From: an uncultured Pelagibacteraceae bacterium
Lineage (GTDB): Bacteria; Pseudomonadota; Alphaproteobacteria; Pelagibacterales; AG-422-B15
Direction of reading: 5' to 3'
Length of the DNA stretch: 55,195 nucleotides
Assembly (NCBI GenBank): GCA_902517885.1
Contig: CABYDZ010000006.1
Coordinates: 1-55,195 of the forward strand
The first letter of the stretch is position 1. Each line of letters starts with the position of its first letter. The notes beneath the pieces were generated by a model. The model was not told the DNA's origin and ran no database searches. It worked only from the letters and a program-made list of their open reading frames with translations. The position numbers were made by a program, and so were the translations under genes. This document shows, one piece after another, positions 36,893-45,684 of this stretch.

Positions 36893-39442
36893 ATGAATTT
36901 AGTTATTGTTGAAAGTCCTGCAAAAGCCAAAACAATTAATAAATACCTTGGTAATGAATTTAATGTCCTTGCAAGCTTTGGTCATGTTCGAGATTTGCCT
37001 TCAAAAAATGGGTCAGTTGATCCAGAAAACGATTTTTCATTCGAATGGGAAGTTTCAAATACATCAAAAAAACATATTAAAGAGATATACGAAGCAGCAG
37101 AATCTTCTTCTCATATATTTCTTGCCACTGACCCAGACCGAGAAGGTGAAGCCATCGCCTGGCACATAATTGAATTATTAAATAAAAAAAAGCTTATAAA
37201 AGACAAATCTGTAAAAAGGGTAGTGTTTAGTGAGATCACTAAATCAGCGGTAAAAAACGGTATTGATAATCCAAGGGAACTTGACCGCTCATTGGTTGAT
37301 GCTTATTTAGCAAGAAGAGCCCTGGATTACTTATTCGGTTTTAATTTATCTCCTGTTTTATGGAGAAAGCTTCCTGGAGCTAAATCTGCAGGAAGAGTAC
37401 AATCAGTTGCGCTAAGACTAATTTGTGAAAGGGAAGTTGAAATTGAGTCTTTTGACCCTCAAGAATACTGGAAAATAAAAGCTAATATAGATGTCTTGGA
37501 AAATACTATTGAGTCAAACCTCACTCATTTTAATAATGAGAAAATAGATAAATTCACTTTTAAAAATGAGAGTGAAGCTAAAAAAGTTACTGAGTCTTTC
37601 AAAGGAAAAAATTTTAAATTTGCAGACATTACGAAAAAACCTGCTTCTAGAAACCCAGACGCTCCATTTAGTACCTCTACTCTTCAGCAAACTGCCTCAA
37701 GTATTTTTGGATTTGGGGCCTCAAGAACAATGCAGATTGCTCAGCGTCTTTTTCAAGGTGTCGAAATAAATGGTGAAACAACTGGGTTGATAACTTACAT
37801 GAGAACAGATAGCACTGACTTATCCATAGAGGCCATAGATTCATATAGAAAATTTATAAAAGATAACTTTGATCCAGCGTACCTTCCAAAAGAAATTAGG
37901 AGTTTTAAAAGTAAAAAAGCAAAAAATGCACAAGAAGCTCATGAAGGAATTAGGCCAACTGACGTGTTAAGAAAACCAGAAGAAATGAAGAAGTATTTAG
38001 ATGCAGATGGCTTTAAACTTTATGACTTAATTTGGAAAAGATCATTGGCTAGTCAAATGAATTCAGCCGTATTTGAAAGGACTGCAATATCGATTTCAAG
38101 TGAAGATGAATCATTGAAACTTAGAGCGAATGGCTCAATCCAGACATTTGATGGCTTCTTAAACATATATAGTGAATTTAACAAAAAATCAGATGACACT
38201 GATTTGGACGAGAATGAGGACGATAAGGACCTTCCCAACATTAAGCTGGAAGACAAAATTGAAAATGTTGATCCTTTAAGTACTCAACACTTTACTCTGC
38301 CTCCTCCTAGATATTCAGAGGCAACATTGGTTAAAAAACTTGAGGAACTTGGAATTGGAAGGCCATCAACCTATGCAAGTATAATATCAGTTTTAAAAAT
38401 GAGAAATTATGTTGAAGTAGAGAAAAATCGTTTCATTCCTGAAGACAGAGCTATTCTCATCACAGGTTTTCTTAAAGGCTTTTTCTCAAAATACGTTGAC
38501 TATGAATTCACAGCTGAAATGGAAGAATCACTTGATGAAATAACGTCTGGTCAAATAGATTGGAAAGAATTTCTAGAAAAGTTTTGGAAGAATTTCTCGT
38601 CAAATATAGGAGAGGTAACTGATTTAAGAATTACAAATGTTCTGGATCATCTAAATGATAGCCTTAAAAATCATATTTTTGTTGAACCAGAGGGAAAAAA
38701 TATTACACGCTGTTGCCCATCTTGTGAAGGTGAACTGAGCTTAAAAGTTAGTAGATTTGGTGCATTCGTTGGCTGTTCAAATTATCCTGAATGTAAGTTT
38801 ACAAGACCTATTTCTCCAAGAAAAATAAAAGAAGTGGTTGAAGACACAATTCTTGGAGTAGACACGGAAACAAATAAAGAAATTAAGCTTTTAAGTGGCA
38901 GATTCGGACCCTACATACAGCTTGGTGACAACGATCAAAAAGAAAAACCAAAAAGAGCAAGTATTCCTAAAGGAATACCGGCTTCAGAAATTGATCTTGA
39001 TAAAGCCAATTATCTATTAAGCCTTCCTCGAGAAATTGGCACTCATCCTGAAAATGGTGAAATGATAAGCGTAAATTATGGCCGCTATGGTGGATACATT
39101 ACTTGCAGTGACAAAAATGCAAGCCTTGAGGATAATTCAGAAATATTTGAAATTGGAATTAATAGAGCTGTATCACTTTTAGCAAACGCTAAGCCAGGAA
39201 GGCTAAAAAGTTCATCTGAAATCAAAACTCTTGGTGAACATCCTGAGGATAAAAAGCCAATAAAAGTTATGAAAGGTAAGTTTGGTCCCTATATAAAATA
39301 TAAGACAGTAAATGCCACAATTCCTGACAACATTGATCCAGAAGAAATAGAAATTGAAGTTGCCATTGATCTAATTGAGAAAAAGATGGAAAAAATGGGC
39401 AAAAAAAAGAAGATACCGAAGAAAAAATCTTCAAAAAAATAA
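36893..39442 (+). CDS. topA: DNA topoisomerase I
   Basis: Relaxes negative supercoils. The 849-residue protein has an N-terminal TOPRIM domain (VIVESPAKAKTI, LATDPDREGEAIAWH), catalytic Tyr302 in LITYMRTDSTDL, and the PPPRYSEATLVKKLEELGIGRPSTYA segment. The C-terminus carries one four-Cys zinc ribbon (CCPSCEG to CSNYPECKF) and three ribbon-like repeats around GRFGPYIQLG, YGRYGGYITC and GKFGPYIKY, ending in a Lys-rich tail. dprA, commonly between plsY and topA in Alphaproteobacteria, is absent. Confidence 0.96.
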   Translation: MNLVIVESPAKAKTINKYLGNEFNVLASFGHVRDLPSKNGSVDPENDFSFEWEVSNTSKKHIKEIYEAAESSSHIFLATDPDREGEAIAWHIIELLNKKKLIKDKSVKRVVFSEITKSAVKNGIDNPRELDRSLVDAYLARRALDYLFGFNLSPVLWRKLPGAKSAGRVQSVALRLICEREVEIESFDPQEYWKIKANIDVLENTIESNLTHFNNEKIDKFTFKNESEAKKVTESFKGKNFKFADITKKPASRNPDAPFSTSTLQQTASSIFGFGASRTMQIAQRLFQGVEINGETTGLITYMRTDSTDLSIEAIDSYRKFIKDNFDPAYLPKEIRSFKSKKAKNAQEAHEGIRPTDVLRKPEEMKKYLDADGFKLYDLIWKRSLASQMNSAVFERTAISISSEDESLKLRANGSIQTFDGFLNIYSEFNKKSDDTDLDENEDDKDLPNIKLEDKIENVDPLSTQHFTLPPPRYSEATLVKKLEELGIGRPSTYASIISVLKMRNYVEVEKNRFIPEDRAILITGFLKGFFSKYVDYEFTAEMEESLDEITSGQIDWKEFLEKFWKNFSSNIGEVTDLRITNVLDHLNDSLKNHIFVEPEGKNITRCCPSCEGELSLKVSRFGAFVGCSNYPECKFTRPISPRKIKEVVEDTILGVDTETNKEIKLLSGRFGPYIQLGDNDQKEKPKRASIPKGIPASEIDLDKANYLLSLPREIGTHPENGEMISVNYGRYGGYITCSDKNASLEDNSEIFEIGINRAVSLLANAKPGRLKSSSEIKTLGEHPEDKKPIKVMKGKFGPYIKYKTVNATIPDNIDPEEIEIEVAIDLIEKKMEKMGKKKKIPKKKSSKK

Positions 39443-39505
39443 AAATATCTGTATCTTACATTAACTTTATAAAAAATATTTAAAAAAGTTTCTGAAAGGT
39501 ACCCT

Positions 39506-40996
39506 ATGGCTCTCGCTCTAAATGATGTAATCGAAAAAAAATCATCGATTGATTTTAAAACACAAGCATTCATCAATGGCAATTATACTAATTCTGTTAC
39601 AGGTAAAACCTTTGAAAGCATAAGTCCAGTTGATGGCTCATTAATTGCAAATGTCTCTGAGTGTGATGTTGAAGATATCAATAATGCTGTAAAGGCAGCA
39701 AGGGCAGTTTTTGAAAAAGGCTCATGGTCAAGAATGGCTCCCTCTAAAAGAAAAAAAATACTTTTTAATTTCGCTGACCTAATGAAAAAAAACATTTTGG
39801 AACTTGGACTGTTAGAAACTTTAAATATGGGTAAACCAATAACAAGAGCGACAGGAGATATAGCAGCATGTATAAATTGTACTAAGTGGTATGCTGAGGC
39901 TATTGATAAATTGTACGATGATGTTGCTCCTACAAGCGATAATATTATAGCAACCATTACTAAAGAACCGCTGGGAGTTGTTGGCGCGGTTACTCCATGG
40001 AATTTCCCATTACTTATGGCCTGCTGGAAATTTGCTCCAGCACTTGCAACTGGAAATAGTTTTATTCTAAAACCAGCTGAACAATCACCACTATCAGCAT
40101 TAAGGGTTGCTGAATTAGCAATGGAAGCTGGAATACCAGAAGGAGTATTTAATGTCATTCCAGGTTTTGGCCCTACTGCTGGAAAAGCTCTTGGTACGCA
40201 TATGGATGTTGACAAATTAGGTTTTACTGGCTCTACAGAAGTTGGCAGATATTTTTTATCTTATGCGGGTGAGTCAAACATGAAAAGGGTTTCACTTGAA
40301 TGTGGAGGAAAATCTCCAAATATTATTTTTGCTGACGCGCCTGATCTAGATCATGCTGCTAAAATGGCTGCTGACGGAATGTTTGGAAATAGTGGTCAAG
40401 TATGTGATGCGCCATCAAGACTGCTTGTAGAGAATTCTATTAAAGATGAATTTTTAGAAAAGGTTGTAAAGTACTCGGAGCCATGGACACCCGGTGATCC
40501 CTTTGATCCAAGTACTCTGATGGGCTCTATTGTTGATCATACTCAAACTAAAAGAATTATGGATTACATTGACACCGGCAAAAATGAAGGGGCAAATGTT
40601 ATTACTGGAGGTGAACAAGTTTTACAGGAAACAGGTGGTTGTTATGTAAACCCTACAGTTTTTAAAGATGTTAAGAATTCAATGAAAGTTGCTAAGGAAG
40701 AAATATTTGGTCCAGTTTTGTGTACTATAGACTTTGAAAATGAAGATGAAGCTTTAGAAATTGCTAATGATACAAACTACGGACTAAATGCAATGATTTG
40801 GTCCAATGATCTTAATAAAGTTCATAAGCTTGCAAAGAGAATTAAGAGTGGCAAAGTATTGATAAATAGTGTTAGTGATGGAGATATGTCATTACCTCAC
40901 GGGGGGTATAAACAATCAGGTTTTGGAAGAGATAAATCACTTGAAGCGTTAGGCCAATATACTCAAACTAAGCTTACACTGATAGAAATTAAATAG
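39506..40996 (+). CDS. NAD(P)-dependent aldehyde dehydrogenase, PuuC-like
   Basis: A 496-residue ALDH-superfamily enzyme. Visible are the cofactor region GAVTPWNFPLLMACWKFAPAL and KPAEQSPLSALR, FTGSTEVGRYF, the catalytic Glu in SLECGGKSPN, and the catalytic Cys in GNSGQVCDAPSR. The closest look is to gamma-glutamyl-gamma-aminobutyraldehyde dehydrogenase, which would suit the PuuB-like oxidase at 16994, but ALDH substrates are hard to assign from sequence. The start is supported by GAAAGG nine bases before the ATG. Confidence 0.88.
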   Translation: MALALNDVIEKKSSIDFKTQAFINGNYTNSVTGKTFESISPVDGSLIANVSECDVEDINNAVKAARAVFEKGSWSRMAPSKRKKILFNFADLMKKNILELGLLETLNMGKPITRATGDIAACINCTKWYAEAIDKLYDDVAPTSDNIIATITKEPLGVVGAVTPWNFPLLMACWKFAPALATGNSFILKPAEQSPLSALRVAELAMEAGIPEGVFNVIPGFGPTAGKALGTHMDVDKLGFTGSTEVGRYFLSYAGESNMKRVSLECGGKSPNIIFADAPDLDHAAKMAADGMFGNSGQVCDAPSRLLVENSIKDEFLEKVVKYSEPWTPGDPFDPSTLMGSIVDHTQTKRIMDYIDTGKNEGANVITGGEQVLQETGGCYVNPTVFKDVKNSMKVAKEEIFGPVLCTIDFENEDEALEIANDTNYGLNAMIWSNDLNKVHKLAKRIKSGKVLINSVSDGDMSLPHGGYKQSGFGRDKSLEALGQYTQTKLTLIEIK

Positions 40997-41002
40997 TTAG
41001 CA

Positions 41003-41671
41003 ATGAAAGCTAAACTATCCGAAGGTCTAATAGACCAGATCCGTAAAACTGTAATTGTTCAAGATAAGCATTTGCTAATCTCTGATGCAGATGAAGTTCT
41101 TTTAAACTTTTTACCTTGTTTTGAGAATTATTTGCAAAATAATTCAATGTGGTACGATTTAAAATCATATGCACTCTTTGGTAATATAAAAAATAAGGTT
41201 TCGAATGAGGCAATATCTAATGAAGATGTTTTGTTTCACCTAGAAAACTTTTTTAAAAATAGATCAAGACAAATTGATTTTGTCAAAGACTCAATTAATT
41301 CGTTAAATAATCTCGTCAATAGATTAAATTTTCAAATAATTATTTTAACAAATATACCATTCAAGTATCTAGAGGATAGAAAGGCATGTTTTAGAGATAA
41401 TGGTCTTGAGTTGCCGATTATTGCAGGTAATGGCCCTAAAGGACTTGTTATAAAAGAGTTAGTGAAAAGCTATAACGGCAAGATCTTTTTTATTGATGAC
41501 CTAGCTCCTCATATTATTTCTTCAAAACTTGAAGTGAAACGTGCAAAAACTATTCATTATATTTCAGATGAGAGACTGTCCAAACTTGCAAAAACACCGA
41601 AAGAAGCAGATTTTCGTGCAAACAGCTGGAAAGAAATATATAATTTTATTGAAGATGAAATTAAAAGATAA
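41003..41671 (+). CDS. HAD-superfamily protein of unknown substrate
   Basis: A 222-residue protein that I assign to the haloacid-dehalogenase fold by motif order: motif I at Asp28 and Asp30 (LISDADEVLL), motif II Thr116 (IILTNIP), motif III Lys146 (NGPKG) and motif IV Asp165-Asp166 (FFIDDLAPH). The catalytic residues of a phosphatase-type enzyme are therefore present, although overall similarity is low. It lies 6 bp after the aldehyde dehydrogenase and overlaps the RidA-family gene by 17 bp. The substrate is unknown. Confidence 0.7.
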   Translation: MKAKLSEGLIDQIRKTVIVQDKHLLISDADEVLLNFLPCFENYLQNNSMWYDLKSYALFGNIKNKVSNEAISNEDVLFHLENFFKNRSRQIDFVKDSINSLNNLVNRLNFQIIILTNIPFKYLEDRKACFRDNGLELPIIAGNGPKGLVIKELVKSYNGKIFFIDDLAPHIISSKLEVKRAKTIHYISDERLSKLAKTPKEADFRANSWKEIYNFIEDEIKR

Positions 41672-42122
41672 GATTTTAGAAATAGATAAAAATTATGAAG
41701 ACTTTGAGGTTGCAACTCTTGGTAATTATATTCCAGCGAAAAAAATAGGCGACTTAATCTATATTTCTGGACAGTTGCCTCTCATCAAAAATCAACTCAT
41801 AACAGGTAAAGTACCTACACAAAATTCAATTGAGAAAGCAAAAAAAGCAGCAAGAATATGCATGCTAAATACTCTATCTATTTTAGATCAAATATACTCA
41901 TCGTATTCCCTAGAAAGTTTTAATTGTGTCCATATTGCAGGTTATATCAATTCAGAAAGTAGTTTTGAAGATCATCCAACGATAATCAATGGGGCTTCAG
42001 ATGTGATTTGTGAAATACTCTCAGATAATGGTAAACATTCACGTATAGCTGTTGGGTGTATCTCACTGCCAAAAAATGCGTGTGTGGAGATTTCATCAAT
42101 TTTCTCAATTATTGAAAAATGA
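41655..42122 (+). CDS. RidA-family (YjgF/UK114) protein
   Basis: Probable enamine/imine deaminase or a relative. The start is placed at ATG 41655 (155 residues, MKLKDKILEIDKNY), since the longer open frame from 41541 reads through the HAD gene in another frame. Visible are GDLIYISGQLPL, a middle helix KKAARICMLNTLSIL, and the C-terminal SRIAVGCISLPKNACVEISSIF, where the Arg matches the substrate-carboxylate-binding Arg of RidA proteins. It overlaps the HAD gene by 17 bp and the next gene by 4 bp, so the three are tightly coupled. Confidence 0.85.
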   Translation: MKLKDKILEIDKNYEDFEVATLGNYIPAKKIGDLIYISGQLPLIKNQLITGKVPTQNSIEKAKKAARICMLNTLSILDQIYSSYSLESFNCVHIAGYINSESSFEDHPTIINGASDVICEILSDNGKHSRIAVGCISLPKNACVEISSIFSIIEK

Positions 42123-42796
42123 AGGAGTTCCTGAAGCGGCCAATAGCTCATCGAGGACTTCATAAGAAAAATTATATAATTGAAAATTCTTTAGAAGCTT
42201 TTGAAAATGCTATTAAAAATAATTTTGCTATAGAATGTGACGTTGTTTTATCTAAAGATCATGAAGTAATCGTATTTCATGATTACAGCCTAAAAAGATT
42301 ATGCAATTTAGAAGATAATGTTGCTGAAATGAATAGCAATGAGTTGAGGCAAATTAACCTACTAGACACAAAGTCAAAAATACCAACATTAGAAGAAATG
42401 TTTTATCAAGTTGATTCTCGTGTACCTATTTTAATAGAAATAAAGTCTGGCTTTAATCCAATTATTGAAGAAAGATTAGTTGAATTGACAAGAACATATC
42501 AAGGAGAGGTCGCATTTCAATCATTTGACCAAAAGGCGTGTGAATGGTTTCGTGATAATGCTCCTTATTACAACACAGGTCTCATTATAAGTAGTAACGA
42601 GATAAAGAAAAATACAATACAAGAATTAAATATAGATTTTATAGCAGTTGATATAAATAATATAGAAAGTGTCGATGTTCAGAATATTCGAAAGAATAAT
42701 CTACCGACTTTTACGTGGACAATTAATAATGACGAAAAGCTTAAATTATCACAAAAGTTTGCAGATAATTGTATTTTTGAAAATTTACTAATTTAA
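42119..42796 (+). CDS. Glycerophosphodiester phosphodiesterase (second of two)
   Basis: A 225-residue GDPD TIM barrel, shorter than and clearly different from the copy at 13602. The catalytic set is His11-Arg12 (IAHRGLHKK), Glu39 and Asp41 (AIECDVVLS), and His54-Asp55 (VIVFHDYSLKRL). VPILIEIKSGF and the C-terminal PTFTWTINNDEKL follow. The ATG overlaps the RidA-family stop (ATGA). There is no signal peptide. Confidence 0.92.
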   Translation: MKEFLKRPIAHRGLHKKNYIIENSLEAFENAIKNNFAIECDVVLSKDHEVIVFHDYSLKRLCNLEDNVAEMNSNELRQINLLDTKSKIPTLEEMFYQVDSRVPILIEIKSGFNPIIEERLVELTRTYQGEVAFQSFDQKACEWFRDNAPYYNTGLIISSNEIKKNTIQELNIDFIAVDINNIESVDVQNIRKNNLPTFTWTINNDEKLKLSQKFADNCIFENLLI

Positions 42797-42800
42797 AAAA

Positions 42801-43634
42801 ATGAAAATTATTAAAAGTATTAAATATTTAAAAAGAATAGTTAAAGAATCAAAAAGAAATGGTTCAAGTATTAATTTTATACCGACTATGGGAGCTCTTC
42901 ACTTGGGACACATCAAGTTAATACAAAAAGCAAAAAAAAGGAATGCAGTTAGAATTGTAAGCATTTTCATAAATCCTTCTCAATTTGGTCCAAGTGAAGA
43001 TTTCAAAAATTATCCAAGGACCATTCATAATGATTTAAATCTTCTAAGAAATGAAGATGTTGATATAGTATTTCTTCCAATTGAAAATGAAATTCTTAAA
43101 TATAAAACATTTTACAAATGTCCTAACTTTAAAATAGAAAATATCTTATGCGGTAAAAGTAGGCCTAATTATTTTCCGGGTGTAAAAAATATTGTCATTA
43201 AGTTGTTTGATATTGTTCAAGCTGATAATTCTTTCTTTGGAGAAAAAGATTATCAGCAATTAGTCGTTATAAAAAAATTGCGGGATGAGCTAAACTTTGG
43301 CACTAAAATTATTCCTATTAAAACTGTAAGAAATAAAAATGGATTACCGCTTTCATCTAGAAACAAATATTTAGAAATTAATGAAATTGAAATTGCCAAT
43401 AAAATCAATAAGATATGCAAATATTTAATCCCTAAAGTTAAAAATAAACTTAATACGACAAAGATTTTAGCTCATGCTAAGCGCGAACTTCGTATGAACG
43501 GGATAGATAAAATTGATTACTTAACAATCCTTACTGATACTTTAGAAAAAAGAAGATCTTTAAAATCAAAATCAAGAATTTTTATTGCTGCAAATGTTGG
43601 AAGTACTCGATTAATTGATAATTTTCCAATTTAG
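42801..43634 (+). CDS. panC: Pantothenate synthetase
   Basis: Joins pantoate and beta-alanine. The 277-residue protein has the nucleotidyltransferase motif FIPTMGALHLGHIKLI, FINPSQFGPSEDF, FFGEKDYQQLVVIKKL and RNKNGLPLSSRNKYL. Relative to most family members the last motif has LPL in place of LAM or LAL, a mild change. Its TAG stop overlaps the mgtE stop on the other strand (TTAG at 43631-43634). Confidence 0.95.
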   Translation: MKIIKSIKYLKRIVKESKRNGSSINFIPTMGALHLGHIKLIQKAKKRNAVRIVSIFINPSQFGPSEDFKNYPRTIHNDLNLLRNEDVDIVFLPIENEILKYKTFYKCPNFKIENILCGKSRPNYFPGVKNIVIKLFDIVQADNSFFGEKDYQQLVVIKKLRDELNFGTKIIPIKTVRNKNGLPLSSRNKYLEINEIEIANKINKICKYLIPKVKNKLNTTKILAHAKRELRMNGIDKIDYLTILTDTLEKRRSLKSKSRIFIAANVGSTRLIDNFPI

Positions 43635-45007
43635 AATAAATATATTGAAGCTAATCCCAAGAAAGACAGAAATCCAAACACGTCTGTAATTGTTGTTACG
43701 AAGACACTTGAAGCAAGGGCTGGATCAATTTTAATTCTATTGAAAACATATGGAATAAGGAATCCAAAAAAACCAGCTGATAAAATATTAATAATCATTG
43801 CTGCGCCTACAATAATTGAAAGGGACATATCTTCAAACCAAATCAATGCAGCTACGCCGGTAAGAATAGCAAATATAAATCCGTTTAAAATGGAAATTCC
43901 AATCTCCTTTATAAATACTTTCCTTCTGTTATTTTCAACAAGTTCTTTTGTTGCCAGAGAACGCACTGTTAAAGTAAGTGTCTGAGTTCCTGCGTTGCCA
44001 CCCATAGAAGCAACTATTGGCATTAAAACAGCAAGTGCTACCATTTTTTCGATACTAGCGTCAAAAAGGCTAATTACATAAGAAGCTAGTATTGCAGTTA
44101 ATAAATTTATAAATAGCCAGATAAACCTTCTTTTTGTTGATCTTCCAATAGATTGGTTCATCTCACTTTCAGCAACGCCTCCTAATCTAAGAATATCCTC
44201 TTCAGCTTCCTCTTGAAGAACCCATACGATATCATCTGCCGTAATTCTTCCAATTAATCGATTTTGATCGTCAACTACTCCAGCTGAAACTAATGAATAT
44301 TGCTCAAAAAATAATGCTACTTCTTCTTGATCCATAGAGGCCTTGACGAACTTTGGGCTGTCTTCCAGTATATCGCCTAGCTTTGTATCTCTTTGTGAGC
44401 GAAGTACTTTAGATACTGATGCACTACCCAGTGGTTTATTTGATGGATCAACAATAAATAATTCAAAAAAATCATCTGGTAAATTTATTTCTTTTCTCAA
44501 ATAGTCAATTGCTTGACCCACAGACCAGAAGCCAGGCATTGATACAAATTCTTTTTGCATTCGTCTTCCCGCCGTATCTTCAGGGTAATTAAGGCTCTCC
44601 TCAAAAATGACACGATCTGCTGGGTTTACTTGATCTAGTATTTTTTTCTTTGATTTGGGCTCCAGGGACTCAATCAAATTGATTGCATCATCAGTTTCCA
44701 TTTCACTGATTGATCTTACAACTTTCTTTTCCTCTAAATTTTGAACGGTTTCGTCAATAATGGTGTCATCTAATTCCGCTAACACCTCTGTATATCGATC
44801 TTCCTTGAGAGTTCCAAGAATATATGATCGCTGATCTGTATTCAGGAAAGTAAGTAAATCTGCTAAATCTGCAGGATGCAAAGGCTCAATAAGACCTTCG
44901 AGGTTTGCCCTGTTTTCTTCATTACAATTAGCAATTACTGCATTGATCAGTTTATTGTTAAATGTAATATTTTCATTTTGAGTAAGATCGCTACTGATTT
45001 CATTCAT
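43631..45007 (-). CDS. mgtE: Magnesium transporter MgtE
   Basis: A Mg2+ channel/transporter. The 458-residue protein has the acidic superhelical N domain (EPLHPADLADLLTFLNTDQR), a pair of CBS domains (from about residue 140 to 260: EDTAGRRMQKEFV, GRITADDIVWVLQEEAEED), and five membrane segments. The pore signature is LMPIVASMGGNAGTQTLTL. The N and CBS domains probably sense cytoplasmic Mg2+. It is divergent from lipB, with 44 bp between the starts. Confidence 0.95.
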   Translation of the reverse strand: MNEISSDLTQNENITFNNKLINAVIANCNEENRANLEGLIEPLHPADLADLLTFLNTDQRSYILGTLKEDRYTEVLAELDDTIIDETVQNLEEKKVVRSISEMETDDAINLIESLEPKSKKKILDQVNPADRVIFEESLNYPEDTAGRRMQKEFVSMPGFWSVGQAIDYLRKEINLPDDFFELFIVDPSNKPLGSASVSKVLRSQRDTKLGDILEDSPKFVKASMDQEEVALFFEQYSLVSAGVVDDQNRLIGRITADDIVWVLQEEAEEDILRLGGVAESEMNQSIGRSTKRRFIWLFINLLTAILASYVISLFDASIEKMVALAVLMPIVASMGGNAGTQTLTLTVRSLATKELVENNRRKVFIKEIGISILNGFIFAILTGVAALIWFEDMSLSIIVGAAMIINILSAGFFGFLIPYVFNRIKIDPALASSVFVTTITDVFGFLSFLGLASIYLF

Positions 45008-45051
45008 AATTTCCTTTATGTATATTAAAATAGTTTATTATCCAGGAAAAC

Positions 45052-45684
45052 ATGGAATTAAAAATAAGTACTAATCCGCAAGATTACCTTGAATGTCTTA
45101 AAAACATGGAAAATAGGGTGAGTCAAATTATTGAAAATAAGTCAGATGAATTAGTTTGGATGCTAAATCATCCAACAATATATACCTCCGGTTCTAAAGA
45201 TAACAAAGATGATCTACTTGATTCACATAGTTTCCCAGTTATTCAAACTAATAGAGGAGGCAAGTATACCTACCACGGTCCTGGTCAGAGAGTGGTATAC
45301 TTGATGCTTAATTTAAATAATAGAACAAAGGATATAAAAAAGTTTGTATCTTCAATTGAAAGTATAATTATAAATACTTTAAAAACTTTCAATATTGAAG
45401 GAATTAGCTTAACTAAACATCACGGTGTATTTGTAAAAAAAATAGATAATAAATATTATAAAATTGCAAGCATAGGGCTTAAATTTAAAAAGTGGGTAAC
45501 CTATCACGGCTTTTCTATAAATATTAATCCTAACCTGAGTCACTATAAAGGGATAAGACCTTGTGGCCTTGATAGTGAATGCGTTACCAGTTTGTATGAT
45601 CTAGGATTCGATATTGATATTGAAGACTTTGATGATATCCTAGTTAAAAATATTTTTGATACTTTTAATGAATTACACACTTAA
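45052..45684 (+). CDS. lipB: Octanoyl-ACP:protein octanoyltransferase LipB
   Basis: Transfers octanoyl from ACP to lipoyl domains. The 210-residue protein has the substrate loop TNRGGKYTYHGPGQRVVYL, Lys137 (KIASIGLKFKKWVTYHG) and catalytic Cys171 (GIRPCGLDSECVTSL), the conserved Cys/Lys pair. The start is supported by AGGA about six bases before the ATG. LipA is not in the window. It overlaps the following oxygenase gene by 17 bp. Confidence 0.95.
   Translation: MELKISTNPQDYLECLKNMENRVSQIIENKSDELVWMLNHPTIYTSGSKDNKDDLLDSHSFPVIQTNRGGKYTYHGPGQRVVYLMLNLNNRTKDIKKFVSSIESIIINTLKTFNIEGISLTKHHGVFVKKIDNKYYKIASIGLKFKKWVTYHGFSININPNLSHYKGIRPCGLDSECVTSLYDLGFDIDIEDFDDILVKNIFDTFNELHT

Noticed and set aside
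39583-40215. 210-residue open frame on the minus strand inside the aldehyde dehydrogenase gene
   Set aside because: It mirrors a strongly conserved ALDH coding sequence; its length reflects codon usage in the sense gene rather than a real protein.
13602-42796. The two glycerophosphodiesterase genes as a recent duplication
   Set aside because: Beyond the catalytic motifs the two proteins differ greatly in length and sequence and lie in unrelated gene contexts, so they look like separate family members.
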